Shown: positions 1 through 9,144, counted from the stretch's first letter. The stretch: DNA of 64,000 bases from Planococcus halotolerans (GCF_003289955.1 NZ_QLZR01000001.1:620001-684000); one strand, 5' to 3'. Numbers and translations are program-made. The notes: generated by a model from the sequence alone, not told the origin.

Positions 1-806
1 AACGCCGAGTGGGATACGAAGAAAGTTTTCTGTTCAGCGGCAGCTGCCATTTCTTCGAATGACTGGTCCAGCTCTTGCAACTCTTCAATCAATTGCTCGT
101 AATTTGCTTCATATTCTTCTGCATTTTCGCTGTCACGCTCGATCAATTCATCCTTGATGGATTCCGCGAGCTGTTGACTGAGTACCGGAGAAATCCAGAC
201 ATGCGGATCCACTTCATGCGCATGTTCGTGCTCTTCTTCTGTTCCTTCTTCATGCGCGTGATCGTCATGCTCTTCTTCCGTTCCTTCTTCATGTGCGTGA
301 TCGTCATGCTCTTCTTCCGGTCCTTCTTCATGTGCGTGGTCGTGCGTTTCTTCTGTTTCTTCTTCATGCGCGTAATCATGCTCTTCTTCTACTGTTTCCT
401 CATTATGCGAATCCCCTTCACCAAGCTCCGCCTCCGGAATTGATTCTGCAGTGGCCACGAATTCTACATTTTCATTGCTTAAAGTCTGTTTAGCACTGTC
501 AATAAAACCTTCCAGGCCCAATCCGATGTAGAAAACGGCGTCTGCATCAGCAAGCGCAATCATGTCTTTTTGTGTCGGTTCAAATGTATGCTCGTTCGCA
601 CCCGCTGGATAGATCGACTGTACATTCACGCGTTCGCCGCCAATACGTTCCGTGAAGTATGTAAGGGGATAAACGGTCGTGTAGATATCCATTTTTTCTT
701 CAGTTGCTGCATCGTCTGTTTCTGCAGTAGTTGTACTTTCTTCAGCGTTTCCGCAGCCGCTTACTATCAAAATCAATAACAGCATTGGTATCAATAATTT
801 TCTCAT
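1..806 (-). CDS. znuA: Zinc ABC transporter substrate-binding lipoprotein ZnuA/AdcA (3' end cut by window start)
   Basis: Extracytoplasmic zinc-binding lipoprotein that delivers Zn2+ to a ZnuBC-type ABC importer. Translation from the ATG at 806 gives a signal peptide with lipobox VSGC (Cys18), then the cluster A-1 pattern IYTTVYPLTYFTERIGG and the metal-site segment GANEHTFEPT. A long His/Glu/Asp loop follows (39-nt repeats near 241-385), then DPHVWISP, a second metal-binding His segment. The frame runs off the window start at FFVSHSAF, so about 50-70 C-terminal residues are missing. It lies 39 nt downstream of rpsN on the same strand, in a cluster with two Zur-like boxes. Derepression under zinc starvation is therefore inferred. 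Confidence 0.93.
   Translation of the reverse strand, partial: MRKLLIPMLLLILIVSGCGNAEESTTTAETDDAATEEKMDIYTTVYPLTYFTERIGGERVNVQSIYPAGANEHTFEPTQKDMIALADADAVFYIGLGLEGFIDSAKQTLSNENVEFVATAESIPEAELGEGDSHNEETVEEEHDYAHEEETEETHDHAHEEGPEEEHDDHAHEEGTEEEHDDHAHEEGTEEEHEHAHEVDPHVWISPVLSQQLAESIKDELIERDSENAEEYEANYEQLIEELQELDQSFEEMAAAAEQKTFFVSHSA
222..390 (-). repeat. In-frame 39-bp tandem repeat encoding the His/Asp/Glu-rich metal loop of ZnuA
   Basis: Units begin near 241, 280 and 319. Each encodes about 13 residues of the form HAHEEGTEEEHDD, with degenerate units on both sides. Length variation between strains is expected for such loops. Confidence 0.85.
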
Positions 807-845
807 CTGGATTTCCTCAATTCATTTTTTAAGTTTTTTTGTATA

Positions 846-1115
846 TTACCAGCTTGCTTTTTTGACTCCTGGAATCTGCCCTTTATGAGCCAGTTCACGG
901 AAGGCGATTCGGGACATGCCGAATTTACGCATATAGCCTCTCGGCCTGCCGGTCACCATGCAGCGATTTTTCAACCGGACGGGCGACGAATCCTTGGGCA
1001 GCTTATTCAATTCTTCATATTCACCGTTTGCTTTCAGCTCTCTCCGGTAATCGATATAGCGCTCAACCGCCAACACCTGCTTCCGTGCTTTTGCCACTTT
1101 AGATTTTTTAGCCAT
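846..1115 (-). CDS. rpsN: 30S ribosomal protein S14, zinc-independent (C-minus) paralogue
   Basis: An 89-residue S14 starting [10 protein letters not shown]. The start at 1115 is set by an AAGGAGGGAGC ribosome-binding site; an upstream in-frame ATG at 1142 lacks one. The long S14 form is seen, with [19 protein letters not shown] and no CxxC...CxxC zinc knuckle. In Bacillus the zinc-free S14 replaces the zinc-containing one when zinc is scarce, freeing metal. Its place between rpmG and znuA and the Zur-like box at 1131-1150 support that role. It probably has its own promoter in the 54-nt gap after rpmG. Confidence 0.95.
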   Translation of the reverse strand: MAKKSKVAKARKQVLAVERYIDYRRELKANGEYEELNKLPKDSSPVRLKNRCMVTGRPRGYMRKFGMSRIAFRELAHKGQIPGVKKASW

Positions 1116-1130
1116 CCGTGCTCCCTCCTT

Positions 1131-1150
1131 ATTGGTAATCATTACGATTT
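1131..1150. promoter_or_regulatory. Zur-box-like operator upstream of rpsN
   Basis: Contains GGTAATCATTACGATTT, an inverted repeat close to the Bacillus Zur box core (TCGTAATnATTACGA). It lies 16 nt upstream of the rpsN start. One arm is imperfect (GGTAAT). Confidence 0.75.
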
Positions 1151-1168
1151 GTAAAATCGCAAATTTTT

Positions 1169-1318
1169 TTATTTTGTTTCTCGGTGCAACGTTACTTTGC
1201 GAAGACGCGGACAGTATTTCTTCAATTCGATCCGTTCCGGATTATTGCGCTTATTTTTTACCGTTGAATAATTGCGGTCCCCCGTCTCGGTGCACGCCAA
1301 TGTAATGTTGACTCTCAT
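1169..1318 (-). CDS. rpmG: 50S ribosomal protein L33, zinc-independent (C-minus) paralogue
   Basis: A 49-residue protein starting [18 protein letters not shown] and ending [12 protein letters not shown]. It is L33 by the conserved [23 protein letters not shown] core. The second cysteine of each usual CxxC pair is replaced (CTET, CPRL), so zinc cannot be bound as in the C-plus form. The start at 1318 has a TAAGGAGGAAT ribosome-binding site. It is first in the minus-strand zinc block and has a Zur-like palindrome 32 nt upstream. C-minus L33 proteins are known zinc-starvation substitutes in Bacilli. Confidence 0.94.
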   Translation of the reverse strand: MRVNITLACTETGDRNYSTVKNKRNNPERIELKKYCPRLRKVTLHRETK

Positions 1319-1349
1319 ATTTATTCCTCCTTAAAAATTATCAATTCAT

Positions 1350-1370
1350 AAATAGTAATTATTACGTTTT
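1350..1370. promoter_or_regulatory. Zur-box-like operator upstream of rpmG
   Basis: AAATAGTAATTATTACGTTT is a near-perfect palindrome centred at 1360 and close to the Zur consensus. It lies just upstream of the rpmG ribosome-binding site, so a repressor there would block the promoter. Confidence 0.8.
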
Positions 1371-1456
1371 ACATCATATAATGAAATACTAGGTTCTGCA
1401 AGAAGTTTCTGATCAGCTTTTCAGATTGATAAGAAATCTTTTACCTGCAAAAAAGA

Positions 1457-1482
1457 AAAAAGCTGCTCGAGGCAGCTTTTTC
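1457..1482 (-). terminator. Rho-independent terminator after floT
   Basis: Stem AGCTGC/GCAGCT around CTCGA, followed on the minus strand by a T-rich tract. It is about 100 nt after the flotillin stop. Confidence 0.75.
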
Positions 1483-1582
1483 TCCAATAATTATACACAG
1501 TGGGTATCTGGCTAAATAAAATTTAAATCTTTATCTACAGAAAAATAATTGTTGATAACTTTTCAGCCGAAAAATTTGTGGG

Positions 1583-3070
1583 TTATTCCTCTTCTTTCTG
1601 AGGCTGGTCCGTCAAATCTTCCTGCTTCTCTTCTGTCGGCTCAGGCTCCGGGGCAGATTGAATGATGCCGCCCGGCGTTTTGCCGACATAGGATTTCAAT
1701 AGCTCTCCGACATCGATTCCTGTCATTTCCTTCAATGGCTCCTGCATATCGACCATCGTTTTGGTGACACTGCGGCCGAATGAAGGGATTCCCTGACCGT
1801 TGCCGGAATCGATGATTTTCACTGAATCGATATTGTTCAATGGCTGAGCGACTTTTTCTGCGAATACCGGCAGCATATCGATCAACTTCTCGGTGATGAT
1901 GATATCGCCGTGCTGTTCCATCGCTTCAGCAAGCAATTTGCGTGATTCGGCTTCCGCTTTTCCTCGTTCACGGATAACTTCAGCTTCTGCGGCACCTTCG
2001 TCGCGGCGGATTTTCGCTTTCGCCTCGCCGCTGATGACCGACTTGCGGGCTTCCGCCTCAGCCGAACGGGTTGTTTCATAATAAGTGGCATCCGCTTTTG
2101 TCTTACGGACTTTGCTTTCCTCTTCTTCCAATGTAACGGCGCGTTCCCGCTCCATGAATTTCAGGTTCAACTCTTCGTCCTGTATTTCTTTCGCAAGTTT
2201 CACTTTTTCCAGTTCATAGGATTGCTCGGATTTCGCCCGGGCCCGTTCAGTTTCTTCTTTGAACGCGGCATCTTTGATGTCTTTCTCTTTACGCGATTCA
2301 GCAATTGAAATTTGGCGCTTGTATTCTTCTTCTTTTGCTTCCTGGTCAGTACGCGCCCGCTGGATCCGGGTTTCGCGGTCTGTTTCCGCTTCCGCTATTT
2401 CAGCCCGCTTGCGGACTTCAGCGATTCGCGGCCGGCCAAGGTTTTCCAGGTAGCCGTTCGTCTCGTCCGCATCCCGCAGATCCGTCAGACCAAGGGACGT
2501 GATTTTAAAGCCCATTAAATCCAATTGTTTTTGGGCAACTTCCTGGACGTCGAGATTGAATTTCTCTCGGTCTCCATTAATGTCTTCAACTGTCATTTTG
2601 GACAGGATCGCACGCAGGTTACTTCCAAGCACTTCGATGATTTCCGTTTCGATTTCATTCTGTTCTTTGCCGAGGAACTGCTCAGCGTAATTCGCGATGC
2701 CGTTTAACGTATCCGCTACTTTCACCATGGCTACTGCATCCGCCACAATCGGCACTCCGGCAATTGTGTAAACGCGCGGTGTCGAAAGCTTCAATTGGAA
2801 TGAAGTCAGATTGACAGGTGTGGAAGTCTGGAAACGGCGCAGACGGTAACCGCCGCCCCGGATAATCTTCATGGACCTTCCTTCTTCGTCCGTAAATATA
2901 TTCGTATCTTTTTCAGGATCCCCCAGTTTCGGCCCTGTAATGATCAATGCTTCGTTTGATTTGGCGGTGCGGTAACGGAATCTAACCCAGAAAAAATACC
3001 CGATACCAGCCAGAACAGCGATGATCAGCACCGCAATCCCCAGTGTGGCGTATCCGATTGATTCTAACAT
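1583..3070 (-). CDS. floT: Flotillin-family SPFH protein (FloT/YuaG-like)
   Basis: A 495-residue membrane-microdomain scaffold protein. One N-terminal membrane segment (residues 5-30, IGYATLGIAVLIIAVLAGIG) precedes an SPFH/band-7 domain (about 45-215, with RIIRGG-type and TLGLTDLRDAD segments). A long charged coiled-coil flotillin region rich in AEAE/KAEAE repeats follows (about 215-400). The tail is acidic and Pro/Glu-rich (PEPEPTEEKQEDL). Length and order match B. subtilis YuaG (about 509 aa). In B. subtilis the gene sits beside the NfeD-like yuaF; no such partner is here, so the gene appears monocistronic with its own terminator. Confidence 0.95.
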   Translation of the reverse strand: MLESIGYATLGIAVLIIAVLAGIGYFFWVRFRYRTAKSNEALIITGPKLGDPEKDTNIFTDEEGRSMKIIRGGGYRLRRFQTSTPVNLTSFQLKLSTPRVYTIAGVPIVADAVAMVKVADTLNGIANYAEQFLGKEQNEIETEIIEVLGSNLRAILSKMTVEDINGDREKFNLDVQEVAQKQLDLMGFKITSLGLTDLRDADETNGYLENLGRPRIAEVRKRAEIAEAETDRETRIQRARTDQEAKEEEYKRQISIAESRKEKDIKDAAFKEETERARAKSEQSYELEKVKLAKEIQDEELNLKFMERERAVTLEEEESKVRKTKADATYYETTRSAEAEARKSVISGEAKAKIRRDEGAAEAEVIRERGKAEAESRKLLAEAMEQHGDIIITEKLIDMLPVFAEKVAQPLNNIDSVKIIDSGNGQGIPSFGRSVTKTMVDMQEPLKEMTGIDVGELLKSYVGKTPGGIIQSAPEPEPTEEKQEDLTDQPQKEEE

Positions 3071-3390
3071 TCGTCCATCTCCCCCTTAAATAGATTTTTA
3101 TTCAAACTGCCTACTATATTAATACGGGGAGAATTGCAAAACGTTTCAGTTTATTTGGAAATTAAGGATAATACTTTTCCGGGATTAGGTATTGGTAGTT
3201 TTAAGCAGGAATCCAATTGGTTTTTGCTTTGTGGGTTTATTTCCCTATAACAGTTATTTTCGTACTATTCTAAAATTTATTTGTTAAGTACGATCTAAAA
3301 TTTCCCATTACTTTATTACCCTTTTTACGAATAATTGCAAAAACTTAGTTTATTCGATATACAAACTAAATTATCATTGCTATAATCAGT

Positions 3391-3420
3391 TTGAGTTTAC
3401 ATAGCGATATTTTTTATATT
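3391..3420 (+). promoter_or_regulatory. Candidate sigma-A promoter of the xylanase gene
   Basis: TTGAGT at 3391-3396 and TATATT at 3415-3420 with an 18-bp spacer. The cre site begins 2 bp downstream of the -10 box. Confidence 0.55.
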
Positions 3421-3421
3421 T

Positions 3422-3435
3422 TGAAAGCGCTTTCT
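3422..3435. promoter_or_regulatory. cre site (CcpA catabolite-repression operator)
   Basis: TGAAAGCGCTTTCT matches the cre consensus WTGNAANCGNWNNCW and is nearly a perfect palindrome. It covers the expected transcription start of the xylanase gene, where CcpA binding represses in the presence of preferred sugars. Confidence 0.88.
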
Positions 3436-3476
3436 ATATTTTGCGGTGTGAGCTTAAAACTGGAGAATGGAGGTAG

Positions 3477-4676
<1,200 letters not shown>

Positions 4677-4748
4677 TAAAAAGCAGCTGTGAAACAACTT
4701 TGAATTGAATCCTTAACGCCGAACTCAAAAAGGCCCCCCCATACTAAA

Positions 4749-4796
4749 CTGCACCCCCGTTGTTAGATATAACTAACAACGGAGGTGCAGTTTTTT
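4749..4796 (+). terminator. Strong terminator after the xylanase gene
   Basis: A long stem (CTGCACCCCCGTTGTTAG / CTAACAACGGAGGTGCAG) around ATATA, followed by TTTTTT on the plus strand. It abuts the 3' end of the convergent gene at 4797 and may serve both. Confidence 0.9.
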
Positions 4797-5645
4797 CTAT
4801 GGCCTCGTTGCATATCCTGTTATCTCCAACCATTCAGGCCACACTTTTAAATAGAGAGTTAAATCATTAGCATGGTGTTTGCAGCACAGCGCAATTCTGA
4901 GATATAGGCCGATGAGCACGAGTTTGTATATTTCGGTGGGTCTTTCTTTTAACCAGTGAATTGCATAGTCGAAAGTCTCTTTTGTTAAATCATCGGGTGT
5001 TGAACAAAATGCATAGACCAAATCATAACCCGGAGCTCCGATAACTGGAGCAGGGTCAATAACGCCAACTAAATTTTGTTCGTCAAAAATGAAGTTATGG
5101 AAACCGCAGTCTCCGTGCAATAAATAAGATTCAGTACTCGGTTCAATTTTTCCGACAAGGTCAGCAACAAATTGATGATCAACTGGCCCAAGCAAAGAGC
5201 CGATCGATTTCTGCGCATAGCTTACTTCATTTCTTAAAAAATCCTGCCAGGAAGCTGACGGCGAATCCACCCAGCCCCAGCCCGATTCAGAAGAAACGGC
5301 TGCATACTTATTGAGGAGCCCTTCCGCCAGCTCTTTCAAAACTTCTTTTTTGCTGCTTCCATTATAGTCAGTCGATCCACTTATGAATGAATAAACAATA
5401 TAAGTTTTGGATGGTGCAGCATAAAGGATCTTTGGCAGCAATCCAACCTCTTCATATGTATCCAGGAATAATGCTTCAGGTTCAGTAACGGCCGGATCGT
5501 TCAACTTCAGCACATACTCTAAGTCATTTACTTTCAAAAAATACAGCTCACTGACAGTTCCGCCGCTCAGTTTTTTAAATTCTGCTGGTTCTGCCGGTAT
5601 TATATTTTTTTCAATAAATTCTATGATTATCTTTTTAATAGCCAT
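4797..5645 (-). CDS. Aminoglycoside phosphotransferase (APH)-like kinase
   Basis: A 282-residue protein-kinase-fold phosphotransferase. A glycine-loop region KLSGGTVSELYFL and the Lys of YVLKLND come first. The catalytic loop LLHGDCGFHNFIFD (Brenner motif HGDxxxxN) and the metal-binding IDPAPVIGAPGYDLVY follow. The family phosphorylates aminoglycosides, macrolides, sugars or other alcohols; the substrate here is unknown. I take the ATG at 5645 (MAIKKIII), which overlaps the stop of the upstream GNAT gene by 11 nt. A longer in-frame form from 5708 lies wholly inside the GNAT gene. The overlap implies translational coupling. Confidence 0.82.
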   Translation of the reverse strand: MAIKKIIIEFIEKNIIPAEPAEFKKLSGGTVSELYFLKVNDLEYVLKLNDPAVTEPEALFLDTYEEVGLLPKILYAAPSKTYIVYSFISGSTDYNGSSKKEVLKELAEGLLNKYAAVSSESGWGWVDSPSASWQDFLRNEVSYAQKSIGSLLGPVDHQFVADLVGKIEPSTESYLLHGDCGFHNFIFDEQNLVGVIDPAPVIGAPGYDLVYAFCSTPDDLTKETFDYAIHWLKERPTEIYKLVLIGLYLRIALCCKHHANDLTLYLKVWPEWLEITGYATRP

Positions 5646-6219
5646 CTTCCCTATCATCCTTACTCTTTGAAGCGCTTCTTTTCCCCAGCCATTCCCCCGC
5701 CAATACACTGAACAAATTCGAGTCGCGCCAACCGTCTTTCAGCAGCACAGTCTCCCGCATCCTGCCTTCAAAATGCATGCCCAGCTTTTCCAGCACTTTT
5801 TGTGAGCCTTCATTTCCTGGAGCACAGGTCGCATATATTCGGTGAAGCATCAATCCATTGAAACCGAAGCCGATTATCAGGGAAGCAGCTTCTGTGGCTA
5901 CCCCTTTGCCCCAATGATCCGGGTTGACGATATAGCCGATTTCCCCTGATTTATTCGCGGCACTTCTGATATTGAGTTCCATAGCACCTATCAATTCGTT
6001 CTGTTCTTTTAAAACGATTGCAAAGATGTAGCGGGTTCTAGGCGTCTTCTTTGAATCCGCCAAAGCTTCCTCCACAAATGCCTTCGTTTCTTCTATCGTA
6101 TTTGGCCCCCATGGCTGATTCCTGCTGACTTGTTCCAGCGATGCGTATTTGTGGACTGCGCTCCAATCGTCTCCTCTGAATTCACGCAAATAAAGACGGT
6201 CAGTTTCCAGTGTTTCCAT
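5635..6219 (-). CDS. GNAT family N-acetyltransferase (RimJ/RimL type)
   Basis: A 194-residue acetyl-CoA-dependent N-acetyltransferase. METLETDRLYLREF is the typical RimJ/L start, IGYIVNPDHWGKGVATEA is the acetyl-CoA-binding motif A (Q/RxxGxG/A), and HRIYATCAPGNEGSQKVLEKLGMHFEG is the closing motif. The ATG at 6219 has AAGGGG 8 nt upstream and is preferred to the GTG at 6228. It is co-transcribed with the overlapping APH-like gene. Resistance or protein/tRNA-modification roles are both possible. Confidence 0.88.
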   Translation of the reverse strand: METLETDRLYLREFRGDDWSAVHKYASLEQVSRNQPWGPNTIEETKAFVEEALADSKKTPRTRYIFAIVLKEQNELIGAMELNIRSAANKSGEIGYIVNPDHWGKGVATEAASLIIGFGFNGLMLHRIYATCAPGNEGSQKVLEKLGMHFEGRMRETVLLKDGWRDSNLFSVLAGEWLGKRSASKSKDDREDGY

Positions 6220-6253
6220 TAAAGTCACCCCTTATGCATCGATTTAAATGTAC

Positions 6254-7105
6254 TCAAAGTTGAGATAAACAGCTTCGGATACTCTCTTGGAGTTCTGACA
6301 ACTCCGATGAATCTTCAATTTGAATGTAGAAACTTTTTAGGAACTTCTTGGAGTTGGCAATTAAAAACCAGTAATTCTCTTCTTCCAGCTGCGCTTTTCG
6401 TTTTTCCATATCTGCAGGCAATTCCTGCAGCAAGCTCTCAACAACTTGAAAGTCCAATCCCCTTTTCAGCATTTCCACAATCGGATTGAGTATACGCTCT
6501 TCTTCATCATGGATATAGACTGTGTCAGAAACCAAAGCCTTTTTCCAAAGTGGACTCAAAAGTTCTGCAAACATTTCCGGGTCTGTGAAACGACTTTTAG
6601 CCAACTCATCAAAAACATCCGCTGCGTGAGCAATGCTGTGTGCCCAGCCTTTTCCAGCAACAAACCCTCTCAAATCTTTTTCGGCGTTCATATAAACAAT
6701 CATTTTATTTTTGACTTCGTTTATTTTTTCTTCAGACAGAAATTCTGATTCATTATCACTGTAAAGTACAACGGCGACTAACAGGGTTGTAAAAGACCTT
6801 GTAAATACCGAATCCCTCCCTGTTTCCCTGATGCCTTTGAACAGCATATCGGTTGTTAAGCAAGTATCAAGCAGTTCCTTCAGCAAGCTGTCGTCCAGTT
6901 TCTTTTCCATCTCCAACTTGCAGAATGTCCCGTAGATATATGCGTCGCGCAGCGTGCTGTCTGTTGAACCGATATGCTCGAGCATCGATGCGATGAGCAC
7001 ATCTCCATCTTCTCCGTCCCATTCTTTTTCTCCGAGTTGAATCTGTTTCAGTATTTCTTTAAGTTCTGGTGCTGTCAATAAAGCAGGGTGTTCTGTTTTA
7101 TTCAT
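6254..7105 (-). CDS. DUF2785 family protein
   Basis: A 283-residue soluble, helix-rich protein with no signal peptide or membrane segment. The stretch AGKGWAHSIAHAADVFDELAKS resembles the conserved core of DUF2785 proteins, whose function is unknown. The ATG at 7105 (MNKTEHPALL) has a GAGG ribosome-binding site; an in-frame ATG at 7129 does not. It lies between a TetR regulator and a GNAT/APH pair on the same strand with short gaps, so it may be co-transcribed with them. Confidence 0.75.
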   Translation of the reverse strand: MNKTEHPALLTAPELKEILKQIQLGEKEWDGEDGDVLIASMLEHIGSTDSTLRDAYIYGTFCKLEMEKKLDDSLLKELLDTCLTTDMLFKGIRETGRDSVFTRSFTTLLVAVVLYSDNESEFLSEEKINEVKNKMIVYMNAEKDLRGFVAGKGWAHSIAHAADVFDELAKSRFTDPEMFAELLSPLWKKALVSDTVYIHDEEERILNPIVEMLKRGLDFQVVESLLQELPADMEKRKAQLEEENYWFLIANSKKFLKSFYIQIEDSSELSELQESIRSCLSQL

Positions 7106-7129
7106 ATAAAACCTCTTTTCCTCATACAT

Positions 7130-7687
7130 TTATATACTTAAAATCCTGACCAGCAGCCGGTTCATCTCCTCGGCGCTCTGTTTGAAATCCTGGCGATGCC
7201 ACTCGATTGCGAGACCCAGAATCGCGTTAGCCTGATAGGCGCTCACCATAGAGATGTCGATGTCGATTCCGTTGAGATAATGCTCGCTGACATCATCCCT
7301 GATTAGTGACTGAACATGATCAAAGAGCAGGTAATAATAGGACAGCGGCACGGTTCTCGAAAAAACGATTCGATAAAAGGTTTCGTACTTTTCGATATGG
7401 TGGAAAATGCGGATAGTGGCCGGATTGACGTCTTTCGACAGCAGGTTTTTCACGTATTTATACGGTTCCTGATAGGAATCGGCCAAGTCTTTCATGATGG
7501 TTTTGAAGTATTCCTCAAACAGATTTTCAACCTGGCCATAATGCGCATAAAACGTCCCCCGGTTGACCTTTGCCAGCTGGCACAATTCCGTGACTGAAAT
7601 CGAGTTCAAGCTCTTTTGTTCCAATAAATGCATGAGTGCGTTCCGCAAAGCGTCTTTTGTCTTGAATACCCGCAAGTCTGTTTTCAT
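7130..7687 (-). CDS. TetR/AcrR family transcriptional regulator
   Basis: A 185-residue one-component repressor. The N-terminal helix-turn-helix is clear: LNSISVTELCQLAKVNRGTFYAHYGQVENLFEEYF (about residues 25-60). The C-terminal ligand domain resembles the TetR_C_7-type group. The start at 7687 (MKTDLRVF) has AAGAGGTGGGGAA upstream. It is divergent from the SDR gene at 7829, with repeated TTAATGAACA words between them, and probably represses that gene and itself. The ligand cannot be told from sequence. Confidence 0.9.
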   Translation of the reverse strand: MKTDLRVFKTKDALRNALMHLLEQKSLNSISVTELCQLAKVNRGTFYAHYGQVENLFEEYFKTIMKDLADSYQEPYKYVKNLLSKDVNPATIRIFHHIEKYETFYRIVFSRTVPLSYYYLLFDHVQSLIRDDVSEHYLNGIDIDISMVSAYQANAILGLAIEWHRQDFKQSAEEMNRLLVRILSI

Positions 7688-7698
7688 TTCCCCACCTC

Positions 7699-7809
7699 TT
7701 AATGAACAGATTTTATTGTTTTGTACGTTAATGAACATTTACTTCTTTTTTGTTTATTGAATGTTCTTACTTTAAGGGATTATAATTTTATTGTACACTT
7801 GTTCATTAA
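7699..7809. promoter_or_regulatory. Divergent TetR/SDR control region with repeated operator half-sites and a promoter
   Basis: TTAATGAACA occurs at 7699-7708 and 7728-7737, and its inverse TGTTCATTAA at 7800-7809. TTGTAC precedes the second and third copies (7721, 7791). A sigma-A-like promoter for the SDR gene is TTGAAT (7757) and TATAAT (7781) with 18-bp spacing. The third site lies downstream of it, where a bound TetR would block transcription. Confidence 0.65.
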
Positions 7810-7828
7810 ATATGAGGAGGTTTTATTG

Positions 7829-8590
7829 ATGAGATTAGAAGGTAAAGTTGCGGTAGTTACTGGAGCTGCATCCGGAATGGGTAAGGCGATTGCGGAATTG
7901 TATGCGGCTGAAGGCGCGAAAGTGATTGTTGCGGATATGAATCTGGACGGCGCTGAAGCGGTGGTGCAAGGCATTTCATCGAATGGCGGAACAGCCAAAG
8001 CGGTGAAAGTGAACGTCATGAGCCAGGAAGACATCGACAACATGATTGATACAGCAGTAAATGAATTTGGCACATTGGACATCCTTGTCAACAACGCGGG
8101 TATCATGGACGGCTTCGAGCCAGTCGGCGAGATCACAGATGAAAAATGGGACATGATCTTTGATGTAAACACGAAAGGCGTCATGCGCGCTACTCGTAAA
8201 GCGATTCCGATTTTCCTTGAAAAAGGCAAAGGCGTCATCGTCAACACAGCTTCAACAGGCGGATTGAACGGTGCTCACGCAGGTGCTGCATACGGCGCTT
8301 CGAAACACGCTGTTGTTGGATTGACCAAAAACACTGGTTACATGTACGCAAACTCAGGCATCCGCTGCAACGCAATCGCACCGGGTGCAGTAGAAACCAA
8401 CATCTCTTCTACAATGAAGAATGTCAGTCAATTCGGCGCTGGCCGTCTGCAAGCCGTGCAGGGTGTCATTCCGCGCATCGGTAAACCAGAAGAAATTGCT
8501 CAAGTAGCATTGTTCCTGGCTTCAGACGAAGCAAGCTTCGTAAACGGCACAGTTGTAACAGCTGATGCTGGTTGGACGTCTGCTTTTTAA
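7829..8590 (+). CDS. Short-chain dehydrogenase/reductase (SDR)
   Basis: A 253-residue classical SDR oxidoreductase using NAD(P)(H). The Rossmann motif is VVTGAASGMGKAIAELY (residues 10-26), with Asp in VIVADMNLDG suggesting NAD preference. NNAG is near residue 90. The catalytic Ser lies in VNTASTGGLNG and the catalytic dyad in AAYGASKHAV (YxxxK). The start at 7829 has GAGGAGG upstream; in-frame upstream codons lie in the promoter. It is divergent from a TetR repressor that likely controls it. The 3' UTR holds two structured repeats before the terminator at 8923. Substrate unknown. Confidence 0.93.
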   Translation: MRLEGKVAVVTGAASGMGKAIAELYAAEGAKVIVADMNLDGAEAVVQGISSNGGTAKAVKVNVMSQEDIDNMIDTAVNEFGTLDILVNNAGIMDGFEPVGEITDEKWDMIFDVNTKGVMRATRKAIPIFLEKGKGVIVNTASTGGLNGAHAGAAYGASKHAVVGLTKNTGYMYANSGIRCNAIAPGAVETNISSTMKNVSQFGAGRLQAVQGVIPRIGKPEEIAQVALFLASDEASFVNGTVVTADAGWTSAF

Positions 8591-8606
8591 TTAGAAAAGC
8601 GACGGC

Positions 8607-8725
8607 GAGAGATAGCCCAAACTTGTTTGGGCCTATCTCTTGCGACGAAGCAGCGCAGCGATGCAGGAGCAGCCAAAGCTGGGCTGGCTTATGACCCGAA
8701 GAGCTGGGCCGCTGGAGTCTGGACA
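8607..8725 (+). repeat. Structured 3' UTR repeat, copy 1
   Basis: Begins with a hairpin (AGAGATAG...CTATCTCT, with inner CCCAAA/TTTGGG). It continues with TGCGACGAAGC, AGCG and AGCGATGCAGGAGCA, and ends GCTGGAGTCTGGACA. Copy 2 at 8756 has the same order with a different but also self-paired hairpin. Confidence 0.7.
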
Positions 8726-8755
8726 CGACGAAAAGCGGAAACGGCCGTTCAGCTA

Positions 8756-8910
8756 AGAGTTGGACGAAGGAAATTCGGCCAACTCTTTGCGACGAAGCTA
8801 GCGTAGCGATGCAGGAGCACTATAAATCCCCGAAAACTGGCAGAGCGAAATTTCAGCCGCCTAGTCAGAGCGCCTTACGACTCGAGGAGTTGGACGCTGG
8901 AGTCTGGACA
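8756..8910 (+). repeat. Structured 3' UTR repeat, copy 2
   Basis: The hairpin AGAGTTGG...CCAACTCT pairs over 8 bp with a sequence different from copy 1. The shared block TGCGACGAAGC/AGCGATGCAGGAGCA follows, and it ends GGACGCTGGAGTCTGGACA. The spacer between shared blocks is about 35 nt longer than in copy 1. Confidence 0.7.
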
Positions 8911-8922
8911 TAAATCAACTCG

Positions 8923-8960
8923 AAATGCCAGTCCCGCACTCAAGCGGGACTGGCATTTTT
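8923..8960 (+). terminator. Terminator of the SDR transcript
   Basis: AAATGCCAGTCCCGC / GCGGGACTGGCATTT stem with a short loop, ending in TTTTT. Confidence 0.92.
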
Positions 8961-8974
8961 ATGGTGATTCCGGC

Positions 8975-9028
8975 TTCCGGACAGTATTTGAGCTGTTCCG
9001 GACAGTAAATCCATTTTTCTGGAAAAAA
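8975..9028 (+). repeat. Short 21-bp-period array (TTCCGGACAGTA) after the SDR terminator
   Basis: TTCCGGACAGTA starts at 8975 and again at 8996. A decayed TTCTGGAAAA unit sits at 9017, giving an exact 21-bp spacing twice. Like the arrays at 10637, 23475, 25844 and 29400 it follows a terminator hairpin. Confidence 0.5.
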
Positions 9029-9144
9029 CACACGAAGCGTTCCTTGAAAACAAGCAACCAGACTTTATATTGATCACCCTCTCGCCTATTTCAAAGAGCA
9101 ACAGCGGATGTTTTTCGCTGCGCGAAAAACTCCATGGTTTAAAG

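Noticed and set aside
75..443. 122-codon plus-strand frame opposite znuA
   Set aside because: Antisense of the His/Glu repeat; composition (FFMRVI repeats) follows from the 39-bp repeat.
4797..6219. Mobile antibiotic-resistance cassette (APH plus GNAT)
   Set aside because: No transposase, integron site or flanking repeats are visible; both families are common chromosomal genes.
8466..8726. 86-codon minus-strand frame at the SDR end
   Set aside because: Overlaps SDR coding sequence and the structured repeat; no ribosome-binding site.
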